Source of the DNA: Sarcophilus harrisii
Lineage: Eukaryota > Chordata > Mammalia > Dasyuromorphia > Dasyuridae
DNA: 64,000 bases
Assembly (NCBI RefSeq): GCF_902635505.1
Contig: NC_045426.1
Span: 675,833,087-675,897,086, forward strand
Reading direction: 5' to 3'
In this document: piece after piece, positions 33,601-47,200 of the stretch
Layout: every line of letters starts with the position of its first letter
Numbering within the stretch: the first letter of the stretch is position 1
Program-made: the position numbers and the translations under genes
The notes under the pieces: model-generated
The model's database searches: none
What the model was told of the DNA's origin: nothing
What the model saw: the letters and a program-made list of their open reading frames with translations, nothing else

Positions 33601-36346
33601 GAATAAATTGGGACCTTCTCATTTCTCTTAATACTTTCTCAGTGATTGAATCAGCTCCCATGGGTTCAATTATCATCTTTATTAAGGTGATTCACAAATC
33701 TATATGTCAGCCTTGCAATTGTGAGAAATGGATGGACATTTGGTTTCCATAGTTCAAAGATTAAATTGGAGAAATGAAACAAATTAGAAAATGAAATCTA
33801 CAAAGATATCAAGGAATAATCAGGGGTGGAAGTTTTTAGATTTGAACAGGAGTTCTCTGGACTTTGCCTCCATAAGAATGCAAGCTCGTTGGGGGCAGGC
33901 ACTGGTTAATAACTTAATCTCTTAGTTTTAGTTTCTTAATTTAACCTCAGTTTCCTTAGCTTTAAAATGGGGATAATAACTGTATCTCATTTTGAGGATC
34001 AAATGAAAAAGTATTTGCTAAGTGTTTTGCATAGTGCCTGACACATAGTAGGCACTTAATATACGCTTGCTTCTATAACTTCTCAGCTCAGCTTTTTTTA
34101 TGTCAAATCACACTGCTTCTTGAGTGTGATGTCCACTAAAATCCCCAAATCTTTTTCAGATGAACTATGTGTAGCCATACCTTTTCCATCTTGTGCCCAG
34201 GAAGCTGGTTATTATTATTATCTTTTGAACTCCAATTTCTGTTTAAAGGAATTATACAAGGTTGCACAGCCCATATATGTCAGGTTTTCCAAAACTCTGA
34301 GGATAGTTTTTTCCCTCTATGCTGTGCTGTCTCTATTCATTCTCATTTATTAAAGCAGGTCCTCTAAAGATTCTACAAGGCAACACTTTGTTAATCCAGT
34401 TCTAGGGTACCTGAAAATAACTAAACAGTTTCTTTACAAATGTAAATTTCAAATCTGTCCTAGATCTTTCACTAAGTCAAGGTGGGAACCTCTCACCTTT
34501 AAAGAAGACAATTTTATGGTCGCTGGTCCTCTCATAGACAGCATCCACACTATCCAGGTGGAGTGGGAGACCCCTCCAGAAGCGATGGATCTGGGCAGGC
34601 TGTAGGGAGACCAGATGCCTGTCCCGGGTCAGCCTCCAGAAATACTTGCCTGGGAAAGGAGAAAGGGCATGGGTGTGGGTGAGCACAGCTCACCAAAGCT
34701 CTTCCCCTCCCTTTATCCTCCCACTCATTAATACTCAGATAAATATAAAAATTCATAACTAGAAGAGACTTTGAGAACCTCTAATGTAAACCCTTGCAGC
34801 AGTTGCTGGTAGAAAGTGGTATTGGAGACAGGAAGACTCATCTTCCTGAGATCAAATCCAGCTTCAGACATTTACTAGCTGGGTGACTGGACAATCTTGT
34901 CTGCCTCAGTTTCCTAATCTGTAAAATGAACTGGAGAAGGAAATGACAAACCCCTCCCTTATCTTTGCTAAGGAAACCCCAAATAGGGTCATAAAGAATA
35001 GAATGTGACTTGAATGACAACAACAGGGACCTTGTTAAGTATTAGAGGTATAAAGAAAGGGAAAAAAAAAAACCCAAAACAGTTTTCTCTCTTAAAGAGC
35101 TCATAGTCTAATGGGAGAGACAACAAGCAAACAACTTGTATAAAAGTTAGCTAGGTGGTGCCCTAGTGCACACAGCACCAAGCCTGGAGTCAGGAAGACT
35201 CTCTAGTTCAAATGTGCCATCAGACACTAGTGTGTGATCCTGGGCAAGTAACTTACTCCATTTGCCTCAGTTTCCTCATCTGTGAAATGAGTTGGAGAAG
35301 AAAATGGCAAACTTCTCCAGTATCTCTGCCAAGAAAACCCTGAATTAAGTTAATGACTTAAATGACTCAATAACAAGGATAATTTGGAGATAAATGAGTG
35401 TGCTTGAAGGAATATCAATATATATGTTCAAGCTCTCTAGTATGAGGACAGGAGCTGGGGAAGAGAATAAGAGAATGGATGAGCTCATGAGGAATATAGG
35501 GGAGGGTCTTGGAAGCTGAAATTTCCCATCAGATCATATAACACCTTGCTCTCTGAGACTCAGGTTCTTGGTCTACAAAGCAAGGGTGGGTGGAGCAGAT
35601 GACTTGCCTTCTAGCATTCTCACTGGTCATCCCTTCATCCTGAACCACTCTCCATCCTCGTTCCCATCCCTGGGCTTCCTTCAGGGCCCAGCTAAAAATC
35701 CTGTCTTCTTCAGGAAGCTTTTCCTGGTCGTCCCTAATTCAAGCATCTTCCTTCTGTGGATAACCTCCAATTTATCCTACATATATCTTGTTTGTGCATA
35801 ACTCTTTGCTGGTTGTCTCTCACATTGGACTGTGCTCTTTTCTAGAGCAGAGACTCTCCTTGCTTCCCCAGTACTTATCACAGTGACTGCTGAACAGTAG
35901 ACACTTAATAAATGTTGTTGACTTGACTGTTATTATCTTGGTCTTACAGAAAAGGAAACTGAGTCACGGTGAGGTTAGATCACTTGTCCAGTCATACAAC
36001 TAGTAAACATGTAAGACAGAATTCAAACCAAGTCTTCCCAACTCTCAATCTCTCCACCATGACAGACTGCTTAGAAAAGGAGGAAGGTACTAGGTGGCCA
36101 GTCAAAATCAATCCTAAGTATATTAGGAGTACAGAAACATCAAGCAGTCAACTAGCACTTTTTGATTACTATTATAGGCTAAGGACTGTGCTAAATGTTG
36201 GTGATTAAAGTGACAGTCAGCCAAGGACAGGAAGACAGGATTTCCTGGTCATGGAGAATGAACACACCTACATGCATATATGGACGCGGTAATACATACA
36301 TCCTTAAAATCTATTCTCATAAGTACACATATTCATCATCCACCAC

Positions 36347-36388
<42 letters not shown>

Positions 36389-36423
36389 GCATATGGTATT
36401 TCAAGATTTGGAAAGCATTTTAT

Positions 36424-36466
<43 letters not shown>

Positions 36467-38376
36467 TTCGGTTGATCTAACAATCCTGTGTGATAGGTAC
36501 CATTACTCTCATTTTTTAGATGGGGAAACTGAGGTTGAAAGAATGGAAGTGACTCGACTATGGATATATAGTTAAAAAGTGAGGTAGGATTATAACTCAG
36601 ATCTTCCTGGCTCCGAGTTCCATTTGTTATCCATTATGATACTTAGTTGCCCACAGATACCGATGAATCACCACAAAAGAGTCTCCATTTGCATGCATGA
36701 TGTCTCACTGTTCATCTTCATTAATTCAGCCTCCCTATCTTCCTCCAAAACCTTCTCCCAAAGATTCACTCCCCTCTTCACTCCTCTGTCTCCAGCCCCA
36801 TTCTGGGCTTTGATGGAGAAAAGGACAGGTGTCAACTCCTGATCTCCCTGGTCCTCAGTTTCCCCATCTTTCAAATTGATGCCCACTCTCTCTGCTGCTA
36901 CCTTTGAAGAAGAAGGCCTCCCCTCGGATCTGGGCCACAGCATCAAAGTTAGCATTGCACCGATGGGGTACGTCCTTCCTTAGCCTGTGGAGAGATCCCA
37001 GTCCTTGTTTGGTCAGGTGAGGTCTTTCTTTGAGATACCAGCCCCCTTCCACTCTGGATAATTCAAAATACCACCAAACCTTGATAATTCAAAGGATGAT
37101 TAGGAATAATTTAGTTCAAACCTGATTAAAAAGTAATCACAATTCAAAACTGTGAGTGATTTAAAAAACAACAGGGGACAATTCAAAATGGCAAGGAACC
37201 CAACAGTAATTTTTCCCAAACTCTGGGTTCCAGGATATGAATTTTCAGAAAGATTGACTAACCTTTTAAAATACTTTTTTGCTCAGTCAATTACTAACAT
37301 GAAATTGTCTTTTCTTAGCCTATATTCATTGATTTTTTAAAGAAAAAAAATAACAACTATGGAGATATACTTAGCACAGGGTCTGGCACATGTGGGCACT
37401 TAGTACCCACATTAAATGGAAGAAGTGCTGAAAGAGTGATTAAGGGCAAATGTCTAATTTTTTTTTTTTAAGGAGAAAGTTGGAATGGGAATGGGGCCTA
37501 CAACGTATAGAACCATGGAATGGATTTTGATTTTGGTAAAAGTCTTGCACATTTATATTATTAAAGCGGTGGTTACTGAACTTCTAGAAAAGGAATAAAC
37601 AATCACAAAAATTCAGATTAGCCTTGCTTTTTCAGGTACTGGCTATATTAGACTAACCTTATTTCCTGTCTGTACAGAGTTGTTGAACTGGTAGATCAGG
37701 GGAATGCTTAGTTTTAGCTAAGTATTTGACAAAAGATCTCTATTCTTGTTAATTAATGATATTAATTAATGATAGAATGCCAGTTTGGGAATAGGTCTCC
37801 AGTGGAGGACCTCAGGGATCTATGCTGGGGCCTGTGCTATTTAATAGTTTTATTAAAATATATTGTCTGCTCCTTACATTTGCAGATGACATAAAGTTGA
37901 GAAGTATGGATGAAATGTTGGATGTCAAAGATAAGATTCAAAAAAGATTCTGACTGCCTTTAAAATTTGGCTGAATCTTTTAAGACAAAATTTCATATCT
38001 ATCTATCTATCTGTCTATCTATCTATCTATCTATCTATCTGGGTGCTTGGTTTCAAAAAGTCAACTTCACAGGGATAATTAAGTTCAGTTGAAGAACAAT
38101 GACGTTAGAGTTAAAGAACCTCGGCTTAAGATACCTAAGTAAGGCAATAGATAAAGTATTGGGTCTGGAATCAGGGAGGACTGAGTTCAAATCCTGTTTC
38201 AGAGAATTACTAGCTTAGGATCCTAGACGAGTCATTTAAACATTGCTTGCCATAGTTTCCCTAACTGTAAAATAGGGATAATGACAGCACCTAGTTCCAG
38301 AGTTGTGAGAATCAAATGAGGTTATTTTTGTAAAGTGCTTGGTGTAGTGCCTGGTCCTCAGTTTAATAAATGCTTT

Positions 38377-38414
<38 letters not shown>

Positions 38415-41400
38415 TTCCTTCCTTCCTTCCTTCCTTCCTTCCTTCCTTCCTTCCTTCCTTCCTTCCTTCCTTCCTTCCTTCCTTCCTTCCTTCTTCCTTT
38501 CCTTTCTCCCTCCTTCCCTCCCTCCTTCTCTCTCTCTCTCTCTCTTTCTTTCTTTTCTCTCTCACTCTTTTTTTTAAAAGTCCTGTCATGCTAGTTATAT
38601 GACCTTGGGTAAGCACATCCTTAATGGACCTCAATTTCCTCATTGGTAAATAAATTGAACTATATGTCTCTGAACTATGCAAATGATTAAATTATATATC
38701 TCTGTGGCTCCTGTCAGCTCTATGATTCTATACAAGATGGAGGAGAAGTGGCTGAGACAGTAGTTTGCGTGAAGAAGATCTGAGAGTTTTAGCTCAAGAT
38801 AAGTTAATAGTTTGATATGGAAGTCAAAAAAGCCTATGTCATCTTAAATTGCAAAGAGGCATAGAATCCAGGAGAAGGGACTTCTAGTTCTTCTACATTT
38901 TGCCTTAGCCAATCCCAGCAGGAATATTATATTCAATCCTGGATGCTGCATTTCTGGAAGGCCATGGAAAGGTGGAGAACATTCAGAAAAGGGCAAAGTA
39001 ACTAGGATGGCAAAGACTTTGAATCCTTGCTGTATGAGAATCAGTTGAAGGATGTGAGATTGTTTAACTTGGAGAAGAGAAGGCTCATCATACCTTCTTG
39101 CAATTGCAATTGCAATACCTAATTACAATGTACAAGTATATGAACTGTTATCCTATGGATTCAGATTTTTAAAAGACATAGACCACCACCTTGAGTCCAC
39201 AGTGTCTACCAGACACTAATCCTTGTCTCCCTCAGTCCAGTTATCTACGAACATGTCCTAGCTCATTGAATACTTTGGTATCTGCCAATAATAAAGAACT
39301 GGGAGGATGCATTTTTCAGTTATTTGAAGAAAAAGTTCCAGATACATAAGGAAAATTTGATGTTCTGAACCCTGAAAGAGAAGGGATCTCATGCTCAGAG
39401 CCATTCCGGGGTCCCTGTGCCAGATTTCTCACTACATAATGGTATTTGAGGCAAGTCCATTCATAGGGAGAAATTTGCAAAGAGAAATTCATCCTGAAAT
39501 TCTCTAATGTCTTCTTTACGGCAAATGCTGGACCTGACATACTTGGTACTTGGTTTTCCATCTGTACTGCTGAGATTGATGGGTAGGATGGAAAGCATGT
39601 GGTTTTTGGCTGGTGGACAAAAGGTATCGGTACTATGGAAACCATGTTAGGAGTGTGTGTGTGTGTGTGTGTGTGCGTGTGTGTGTATAGCTGAGGAGAG
39701 CAATCCCCCTCTATGCCCTCAAACTCTGTAATCCTGCAATTTCCTTTGAATTTTATTTTCCTTTTTCTTCAATACGTCTGGTCAAACTGCAGAATTAAAT
39801 AGACAATTAGAAAATAAAAGCATGTATATTTATGAGTGTGCATTTGTATATATTAATGAAGTCAGGAAGACTCATCTTCCTGAGTTCAAATCCAGCTGGC
39901 CTCAGACACTTGCTAGTTGTATGATCCTGGGCAAATCATTTAACCCTATCTGCCTCAGTTTCTTTATCTATAAAATGAGCTGGAGAAGAAAATGGCAAAC
40001 TGCTCTAGTATCTTTGTTGAGAAAAGCCCAAATGGGGTCACAAAGAATGAAACACAAGTAGAAAATGACTGAAAAACAACAAAATATGTATAAAATTCAT
40101 TTTTAAAATCCTTAACTCTAGTGTTTTCCTTCTCAATTATTTACTACTTATCTTGAATGTAGCTTTGTTTGTTTTGTTTGTTTGGGAGCTATTGTCTCCC
40201 CCATTTGATTGTAAGTTCCTTGAGGATAGGGACTGTTTTTTGCCTCTCGGAATCCCTGGTGCTTAGTACAGTGCCTGGCATAGAGCAGCTGCTTAATAAA
40301 TGGTTATTGAGTATATACATCTTATAGGTGGAGTGCTGTGGAGAAGGAATTTGATTATAAGAGATCCTGCTTTCACAGAATCATTCTTGATATCCAGAAG
40401 CTGGAAACAAGAGTAAATAGGAGAGAATGAACACAATAGTATGAAATAGCATGGTAAGGGAAGTTGTTCAGTAAGAAAGAGGTATTTTTTTTTCTTTAAA
40501 AAAATTTTTTAAGCTGCTGGGGAAAATAGAAAGCCCCAAAATGGGGTTTTGTTGTTATTCAGTTGTGTTCAATTTTTCATGGCCCCATTTGGGGGTTTTC
40601 TCGGCAAAGATACAGGAGAATCTTGTCATTTCCTTCTCCAGCTCATTTTACAGATGAGGAAACTGAGGCACAAAATTTAAACGACTTGCTCAGGATCACC
40701 CAGCAAGTAAGCATCTAAGGTCACATTTGAACTTAGGTCTTGCTGACTCCAAGCCCAGTGTTCTACCCACTTGGCCACCTAGTTGTCCCCCCAAAAGGAT
40801 ACATGTTAGGCACTTTTATTTGAGTAGATGGGGCAACACTATTGGAAATGATAAAGAAGGTTGAGCTGCTCATTGTGACCTTGCTTTGTTTTCTCTGCCA
40901 AGAAGATTGATTTTTGTACTGAAATGTCAAAATTAAAGTGCCAACCAGGAGTCGATATTCAGAATAATTAAGAAGATAGTAAGCAGATCTCTTACAGTCT
41001 GTGGGCTGGAAGGTGATACAGTTACACTGGTCAGATACTAAGGCTCTCAGAGTAGTTAATGGCTTAATGTCAATGTGGTCGGAAGTCTCCAGTGGAATGC
41101 CCCAAGAATCTGTGCTGTGTCCTGTGCTATAAATATTTAAAAATTTGACCTAGATTCTCATGTGCAAAAATGTCTGTGGCAGCCCTTTCTGTAGTGGCAA
41201 GAAACTGGAAACTGAGTGGATGCCCATCAGTAGGTGAATGGCTGAATAAATTATGGGATATGAATATTATGGAATAGTATTGTTCTATAAGAAATGATCA
41301 ACAGGATGATTTCAGAAAAGTCTGGAAAGACTTACACGAACTGATACTGAATGAAATGAGCTGGAGCAGGAGATCATTGTATATGGCAACAAGATTATAC

Positions 41401-44210
41401 TATCAATTCTGATGGACGTAGCTCTTCAACAGTGAAATGATTCAGGACAGTTCCAATGGTCTTGTGATGAAGAGAGCCAATCTACACTCAGAGAAAGGAC
41501 TATGGGAACTGATAGTGGATTACAACATAGTGTTTTCACTCTTTTTGTTGTGGTTGCTTGAATTTTATTTTCTTTCTTATTTTTTTCCTTCTTGATCTGA
41601 TTTTTCTTGTGCAGCAAGGTAATTTTTATAAATATGTATGTCTATATTGGATTTAACATATATATATTTTACCATGTTTAACATAAAAAAATAGACGACC
41701 TAGAAAAGGATCTGCTCCTCAAATTTGCAGCTGACATAAAGCTGGAAGGCACAGTCAATGCACTGGATAATAGCATTAGGATACAAAAGGGTCTCGACAG
41801 CACTGGGTTAAATCTAATAAAATGAATCCAACTAAAACAAATGGAAAGACTTGTACTTGAATGCAAAAAAAAATCAACCTCACAAGTACAAGTTGGGAGA
41901 GGTGTGATTAGACAGGATTTGCTTTTCAAAAGTCTTGGGTTTTTAATCTATCTATCCATCTATTTATTTATTTTAGTGGACTGCAAGCTCAGTGAGTCAG
42001 CAATATGATGTGGTGGCCAAAAAGTCACTTTGTTCTTGGGCTCATTAAGGAGAAGCATAGCTTCCAGGAATGAGGAGGTCCCACTGTCCTCTGTACTGGA
42101 GAGCACACAGCTGGAATACGGAATTGTGTTCCGTTCCAGGCACTATCGTTTAAGAAGGACACACCGATAAGTGGGAAAGCATCCAAGGGAGTGTAATTAG
42201 GATAGTGAAGGGCACTGAATCTATGTCATGTGAAGGAACTGGGATTTTTAAGTAGAGAAAAGGGAATATGCAGGGGGTGTGTAATTGCTGTCTTCAAAGT
42301 ATCTGGGAGGTTGATGTGCAGAAGGATTTGACTTGTCCTGTTTGGCCCCGGAGAGCAAAAGAAGCAAGGATGAATAGAAGTAGTAAGGAGACCAAGTTAG
42401 GCTCAGTGTGAGGAAAGACTTCCTAATGATCAGAACAGACCCAAAGTAGAACAGACTGCCTGTGGCCTGGGGGCGACTTTTCTCTCTTGTGGGAGGTCTT
42501 CAAGCAGAGGCTGCTCTGATCCCACGCCTGGAACGCAGTCCCTTCCTTCTCATGTCCGCCTCACAGGTCTCTCTCTTCTTTTAACACTTAGCTCAGTCAG
42601 GAAGCCTTCCAATGGCTAACGCCCTCCTCCCAAACTAGTTATTTTATAGTGCCTTCAGGTGTGCAAAGCACTCTACATATATATGCTGTCTCACTGGATC
42701 CTCACAACCATCCTGGGAGGCAGGTGCTGCGATTATCCCTCATTTTACAGATGAGGAGACTGAGGCTGAGAGAATCTTGCTCAGGAGCTCACAAAGTTGT
42801 GAATATCTAAGGCTGAATCTGAACTTAGATCTTTCTGACTCTAAGTGTGCAATTTTATCTACAGTGTGTTTGTGTCTATAATGTAACAATATGTATATGT
42901 GCATGTGTACAACGCATATATATGCACACAATGTCGGTATATGTATAATGTACACACATGTGTATAACACATGCACACATGTATAGTGTATATATGTGTA
43001 TGTATATATAATGAATACATGTGAATTGGATCATGTAGATGTGTATATGTACATACAAGGTATGCACATGTACACGTGTATAATGCATACATATGTATAA
43101 TGTAGGTATATGCACATGTGTATAACATATGCACACATGTATAATGTATACACGTGTATGTATATAACATGTATGCATGTGAATGTGATCATGTATTTAT
43201 GATATGTGTAGGTATATGTACTGTAATACTAGTTATGTATATGTGGATGTGCATAATGTATGCATATGTATACAATGTAGGTACATGCATATGTGTATAA
43301 AGTATGTACAAGTGTATAACACATGTACACATGCATAATGGATGCACATGTGTACAATCTGTGTATACATATATGTAGGTATAGGCTATGGATGCATGTA
43401 CATGTACACAATGTATGTATACACATTTGGGCATATAATGCCACACATGTATGTAATTCATGAACATGTGTATAATGTGTGCACATGTATGTGTATGTAT
43501 AATGCGTATATGCATATACAGTGTATGTATGTATATGTGTTTGGGTATACTGTGTGTGCACTTATGCACTTTCTCTCTGATATATATGTAATTTTTTTAT
43601 GTTTGTCTCTCTACACAGGTCAGGCAAGTAGGGATTATCTCACTTTTGTCACTATACGCTTGGCACTTACTTGTTCACTGGTTGACAGTGGGGATTTCTT
43701 TCAGTTAATACCTGGACTTGATGTCCAGCTCAGAGAGGATTCTGTGCTTCTGCCTGGGACAGGGGTAGCAGAAGGACCCAGGGGTTGGCTGGAGGTTGGG
43801 ACTAACCAACATGATGGAAAACCTTCCCTTCCAACACTCCTTAGTGTTGAATCTGCATTCAGATAGGGAGATGGTTAAGGAGATACGGCGGGTCAGAGGG
43901 TTTGGTGGGACAGACACAGCCCTCTCTGGTGGGAAACTTTGCCCTCATCCCCCCACTTCATGGTGACTTGGTGGCTTACGGTACTGTGGTGCGGTTGTCT
44001 GGGAGCTCTGGGAGAAAGGGGTGATTGTCAGTCTCAGTAGCCTCTGGCTTGGCTGTAGGGGAGACTGACTCCCGGACACCTGTGATGAGAGATAAGGAGA
44101 GATGTGAGAAATTTTGCAGTAACTCCCACCTACTCTTCCCACTCCAGTCATCTCCCTTCCCTGGTCTTCCCCAAGCCTTTCTATCCAACTCGGGACAGAA
44201 GAGGAGGACC

Positions 44211-44241
<31 letters not shown>

Positions 44242-47200
44242 AAACCCCAGCAACATCAAAAAATGCTGAGTAGGGACAGCGCAATGTACAGGGCTGGGAG
44301 CCAGTAAACCACTCACTTATCACTCACTCATTTTAGGAATCTGGACAAGAACTCTAATCCTATTACAAAAATCTCCAGTATCATTTGCTTTGAAAAATTA
44401 TTATGGTACTTTGAATGGCATAGCAGAATAAACTTCATTCAAAAAAAGCCACTCAAGGCAAGGAAGTGGAAATTGAGAGGATGCCCATCGATTGGGGAAT
44501 ATGATGTAGCAGAATATTATTGTTCCATAAGAAATGATGAGCAAGCTTGTTTTAGAAAAGCTTGGAAAGATTTATAGGAACTGATGCTGAGTGAAACAAG
44601 CAAAATCGAACACTGTACACAGTATCAGTAAGATTATGTGATGTTCAGCTGTAATGTTCAGGCTAGCTCTCTGGAGGACCACAGGATCAGTCCGAGTCCT
44701 TAGTGGAGGAGTGAAAGAGGCAGGAGAGCCACCAGGAGGATGGTCAAAGATATAATGTCTCATTTCCAGTTCTTCTCAGCCCTTATATATCTTAGTACAA
44801 TTACATCATTGCATCATACTGAATATATGTGAACTAGAGAACCATCATCAATTCCATTGAGTTAACCCCTTGTTTCATGTATACTTCTCCAGAGTTCCAG
44901 CCCTCTACATTCACCTATTAGCCGTAGCTCTTCTCAGCAATTCAGTGATCCAAGCCAGTTCTAATAAACTTCAGATGGAAAATGCCATCTGCGGTCAGAG
45001 AGAGAATTCTAGAGACTGAATGTGGATTGAAGCTTACTATTTTTGCCTTTTTTTTCTTTTTTTTCATTTTTTTCTTTCTCATGGTTTGCTCTGATTTTTC
45101 TTTCTCAACATGATTCATATGAGAATATGTTAAAGAGGAATGGAAAAAAAATTGAAACTCAAAATCTTACAAAAATGAAAGTTGAAAATCATCTTTACGT
45201 GTAATTAAAAAACATATGCTTTAAAAAAAACATATGCTTTTAAAGTAAAATAAAAGTCTTGTCCATGCTTTACCTTGTTATCTCGTCTCAGGCCATTTCT
45301 TCCACAACCTGGACTCCTGGCAAATGCCCTTTCCTTCCCCCATCACTCTCACCCCTGTTCTAGAATCATGGTCAAATCAACTCTGCTGCTGCTCCTGAAT
45401 GAGATATGTCAGTCTATTCCCCTCTGACTCAACTCACTATCTCTGTAATTTCCCAGACCAAAATGTCCCCTCCCTTGGCCACCATCCTCAATGATAAATA
45501 TGGAAATATGATTAGAAGAATTGTACATGTTTATTCTATATTGTATTATTTGTTGTCTTAGGGCAGGGAGAGAGAAGAAGAAAAAATTGGAACACAAGGT
45601 TTTGCAAAGGTGAATGTTGAAAACTCTCTCTGTATATATTTGGAAAAATAAAATATTATTAAAAATAGGATGTAAGCTCATTGAAGGTAGGGACTGTCTT
45701 TGCTTTGTAGAACCTTCAGAGCCTAGCATTTGGCACATAGTAGGCTTTCTTGATTTTAACAGTATTTTTTCACCCAATTACACATAAAACAATTTTAAAC
45801 ATTCATTTAAAAATTGAGTTCCAAATCCCCCCTACTCTTCCTCATCTCACAACTCATTTCCTAAGATAGTAAGAAATTTTATATTGTTACATTTGTGCAA
45901 TCCTGTATTGCGCATATTTCCATATTAGTCATGTTGTGAAAAAAAGCAGCAGACTAAAAAGGAAAAAAAAAACCATGAAAATAATTAAGAAAGTGAAAAA
46001 TAGCATGTTTCAAATCTGCATTCAGATTCCATCAATTCTTTCTCTGGAAGCAGATAGTATTGTTCATCATTAGTCTTTTGGAATTGTCTTAGATCATTGT
46101 ATTTCTAAGAAGAGCTAAATCCTTGTACAAAGTTGCTATTACTGTGTACAATGTATTAGTTCTTCTTACTTCACTTTGCATCAGTTCACATAGGTCTTTC
46201 CAGGTTTTTCACACACTAGCCTCTAAATAAATATTTTCCCCTCTCATTTATTCTGAATTGTCTTGGATTCCTTAAAGCTCTGCAAAGTCTTACCCCAGTT
46301 CAGAAGCTCAAAGCGGATTTTGCCAACTGTCCTTTGATTCTGGCAGCTGATGCTCCCTTTATTGTCATGAAATTGAATACAAGTCCTTGGTCCCCGCTGG
46401 AACACTTTTTTCACTACCTGGCTAGTAGCTCATCAACAAGGATGAATGATGAGCTGGCTGGTGTGAGTTCTGCCCTGCGTGGAATCCACCTAGCTTCTGA
46501 CTCAGAACCCTGCCCTCAGGCTCTGGGTATAAATTAGGAGCAGATGAGATTTTTGTCTTGGTCTCTATGCCTTGACCACTGACTCAACTACTTGTACTTG
46601 TTTTGGTTCTGGGGCTAAAGCCTTCCTTTGTATTCTTTCCCCTGCTTTTCTTTGAGATCTGCATCTGACTGAAACGAGTCATTAGGAAGATGAACCAGTC
46701 CAGTGGAATCACATGGTCCCATATCCTGTCTGCCATCACTCCTCTCCCTTCCCTCTCTCCCCTCCAAGTCTGAGGCTACAAAGCCTCCCCTGGGTTTCAG
46801 CCTCAGATGGGAAGTGGGGAGACTATGAAAGGTTGAGAAGCCAGAAGATACAGTGTGTTGGGGTGTGTGTGGGTAGGACGTGAGGGCAGCAAAAGAGAGG
46901 GAAGAGTCAGGGCCGGGTGCAAAGCTCACCATACAGTTGCCAGATGCGAACTTTGTCCTCATAGGGCAGGTCATATTTCAGGGGGTCGCCCACAGGACCC
47001 TGATAATAGGGTCTCATGATGGACTGTATGGCTGAGATGTGGGTGAGCCCAATGGCATGGCCAAACTCGTGGACAGCCACAGCAAAGAGATCCGTCCCAT
47101 GAGCATCTGAAGAAACATGAAAATACCTGTTAGTTCTGAGACCAGGCCAGAATGGGGCTGAAGGGTCCCTGGTAGCCAGATCATCTGTTCCAAGCCCAGG

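Larger units (their letters stand above)
37592..39095 (+). mobile_element. CR1/L3-like LINE, reverse transcriptase and 3' part, interrupted
   Basis: tagatcaggggaatgctt, a gctaagtatttgacaaaag block (LDFSKAFDT-type), ctccagtggaggacctcagg (GVPQGS-type) and ttgcagatgacataaagttg (FADDTK-type) give the order of a CR1-clade reverse transcriptase, all decayed. A (ATCT)n run at 37994-38040, a SINE at 38140-38372 and a (CTTT/CCTT)n run interrupt it. It resumes at about 38735 and ends near 39095. Antisense to MMP17 in intron 6. Confidence 0.75.

Noticed and set aside
38411-38492. Regularly spaced repeats resembling a CRISPR array
   Set aside because: Continuous tetranucleotide repeat with no spacers, in a mammalian intron.
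38236-38682. 148-codon Arg/Lys/Glu/Gly-rich frame and Phe/Leu/Pro/Ser frames opposite
   Set aside because: Translations of the CTTT/CCTT microsatellite.
42740-43866. Overlapping Tyr/Cys/His/Ile-rich open frames of 78-174 codons
   Set aside because: Translations of the TG/TA-rich tract in intron 6.
46525-46535. TATAAA-like word as a promoter
   Set aside because: Isolated word in an intron without a transcript or other core elements; expected by chance.
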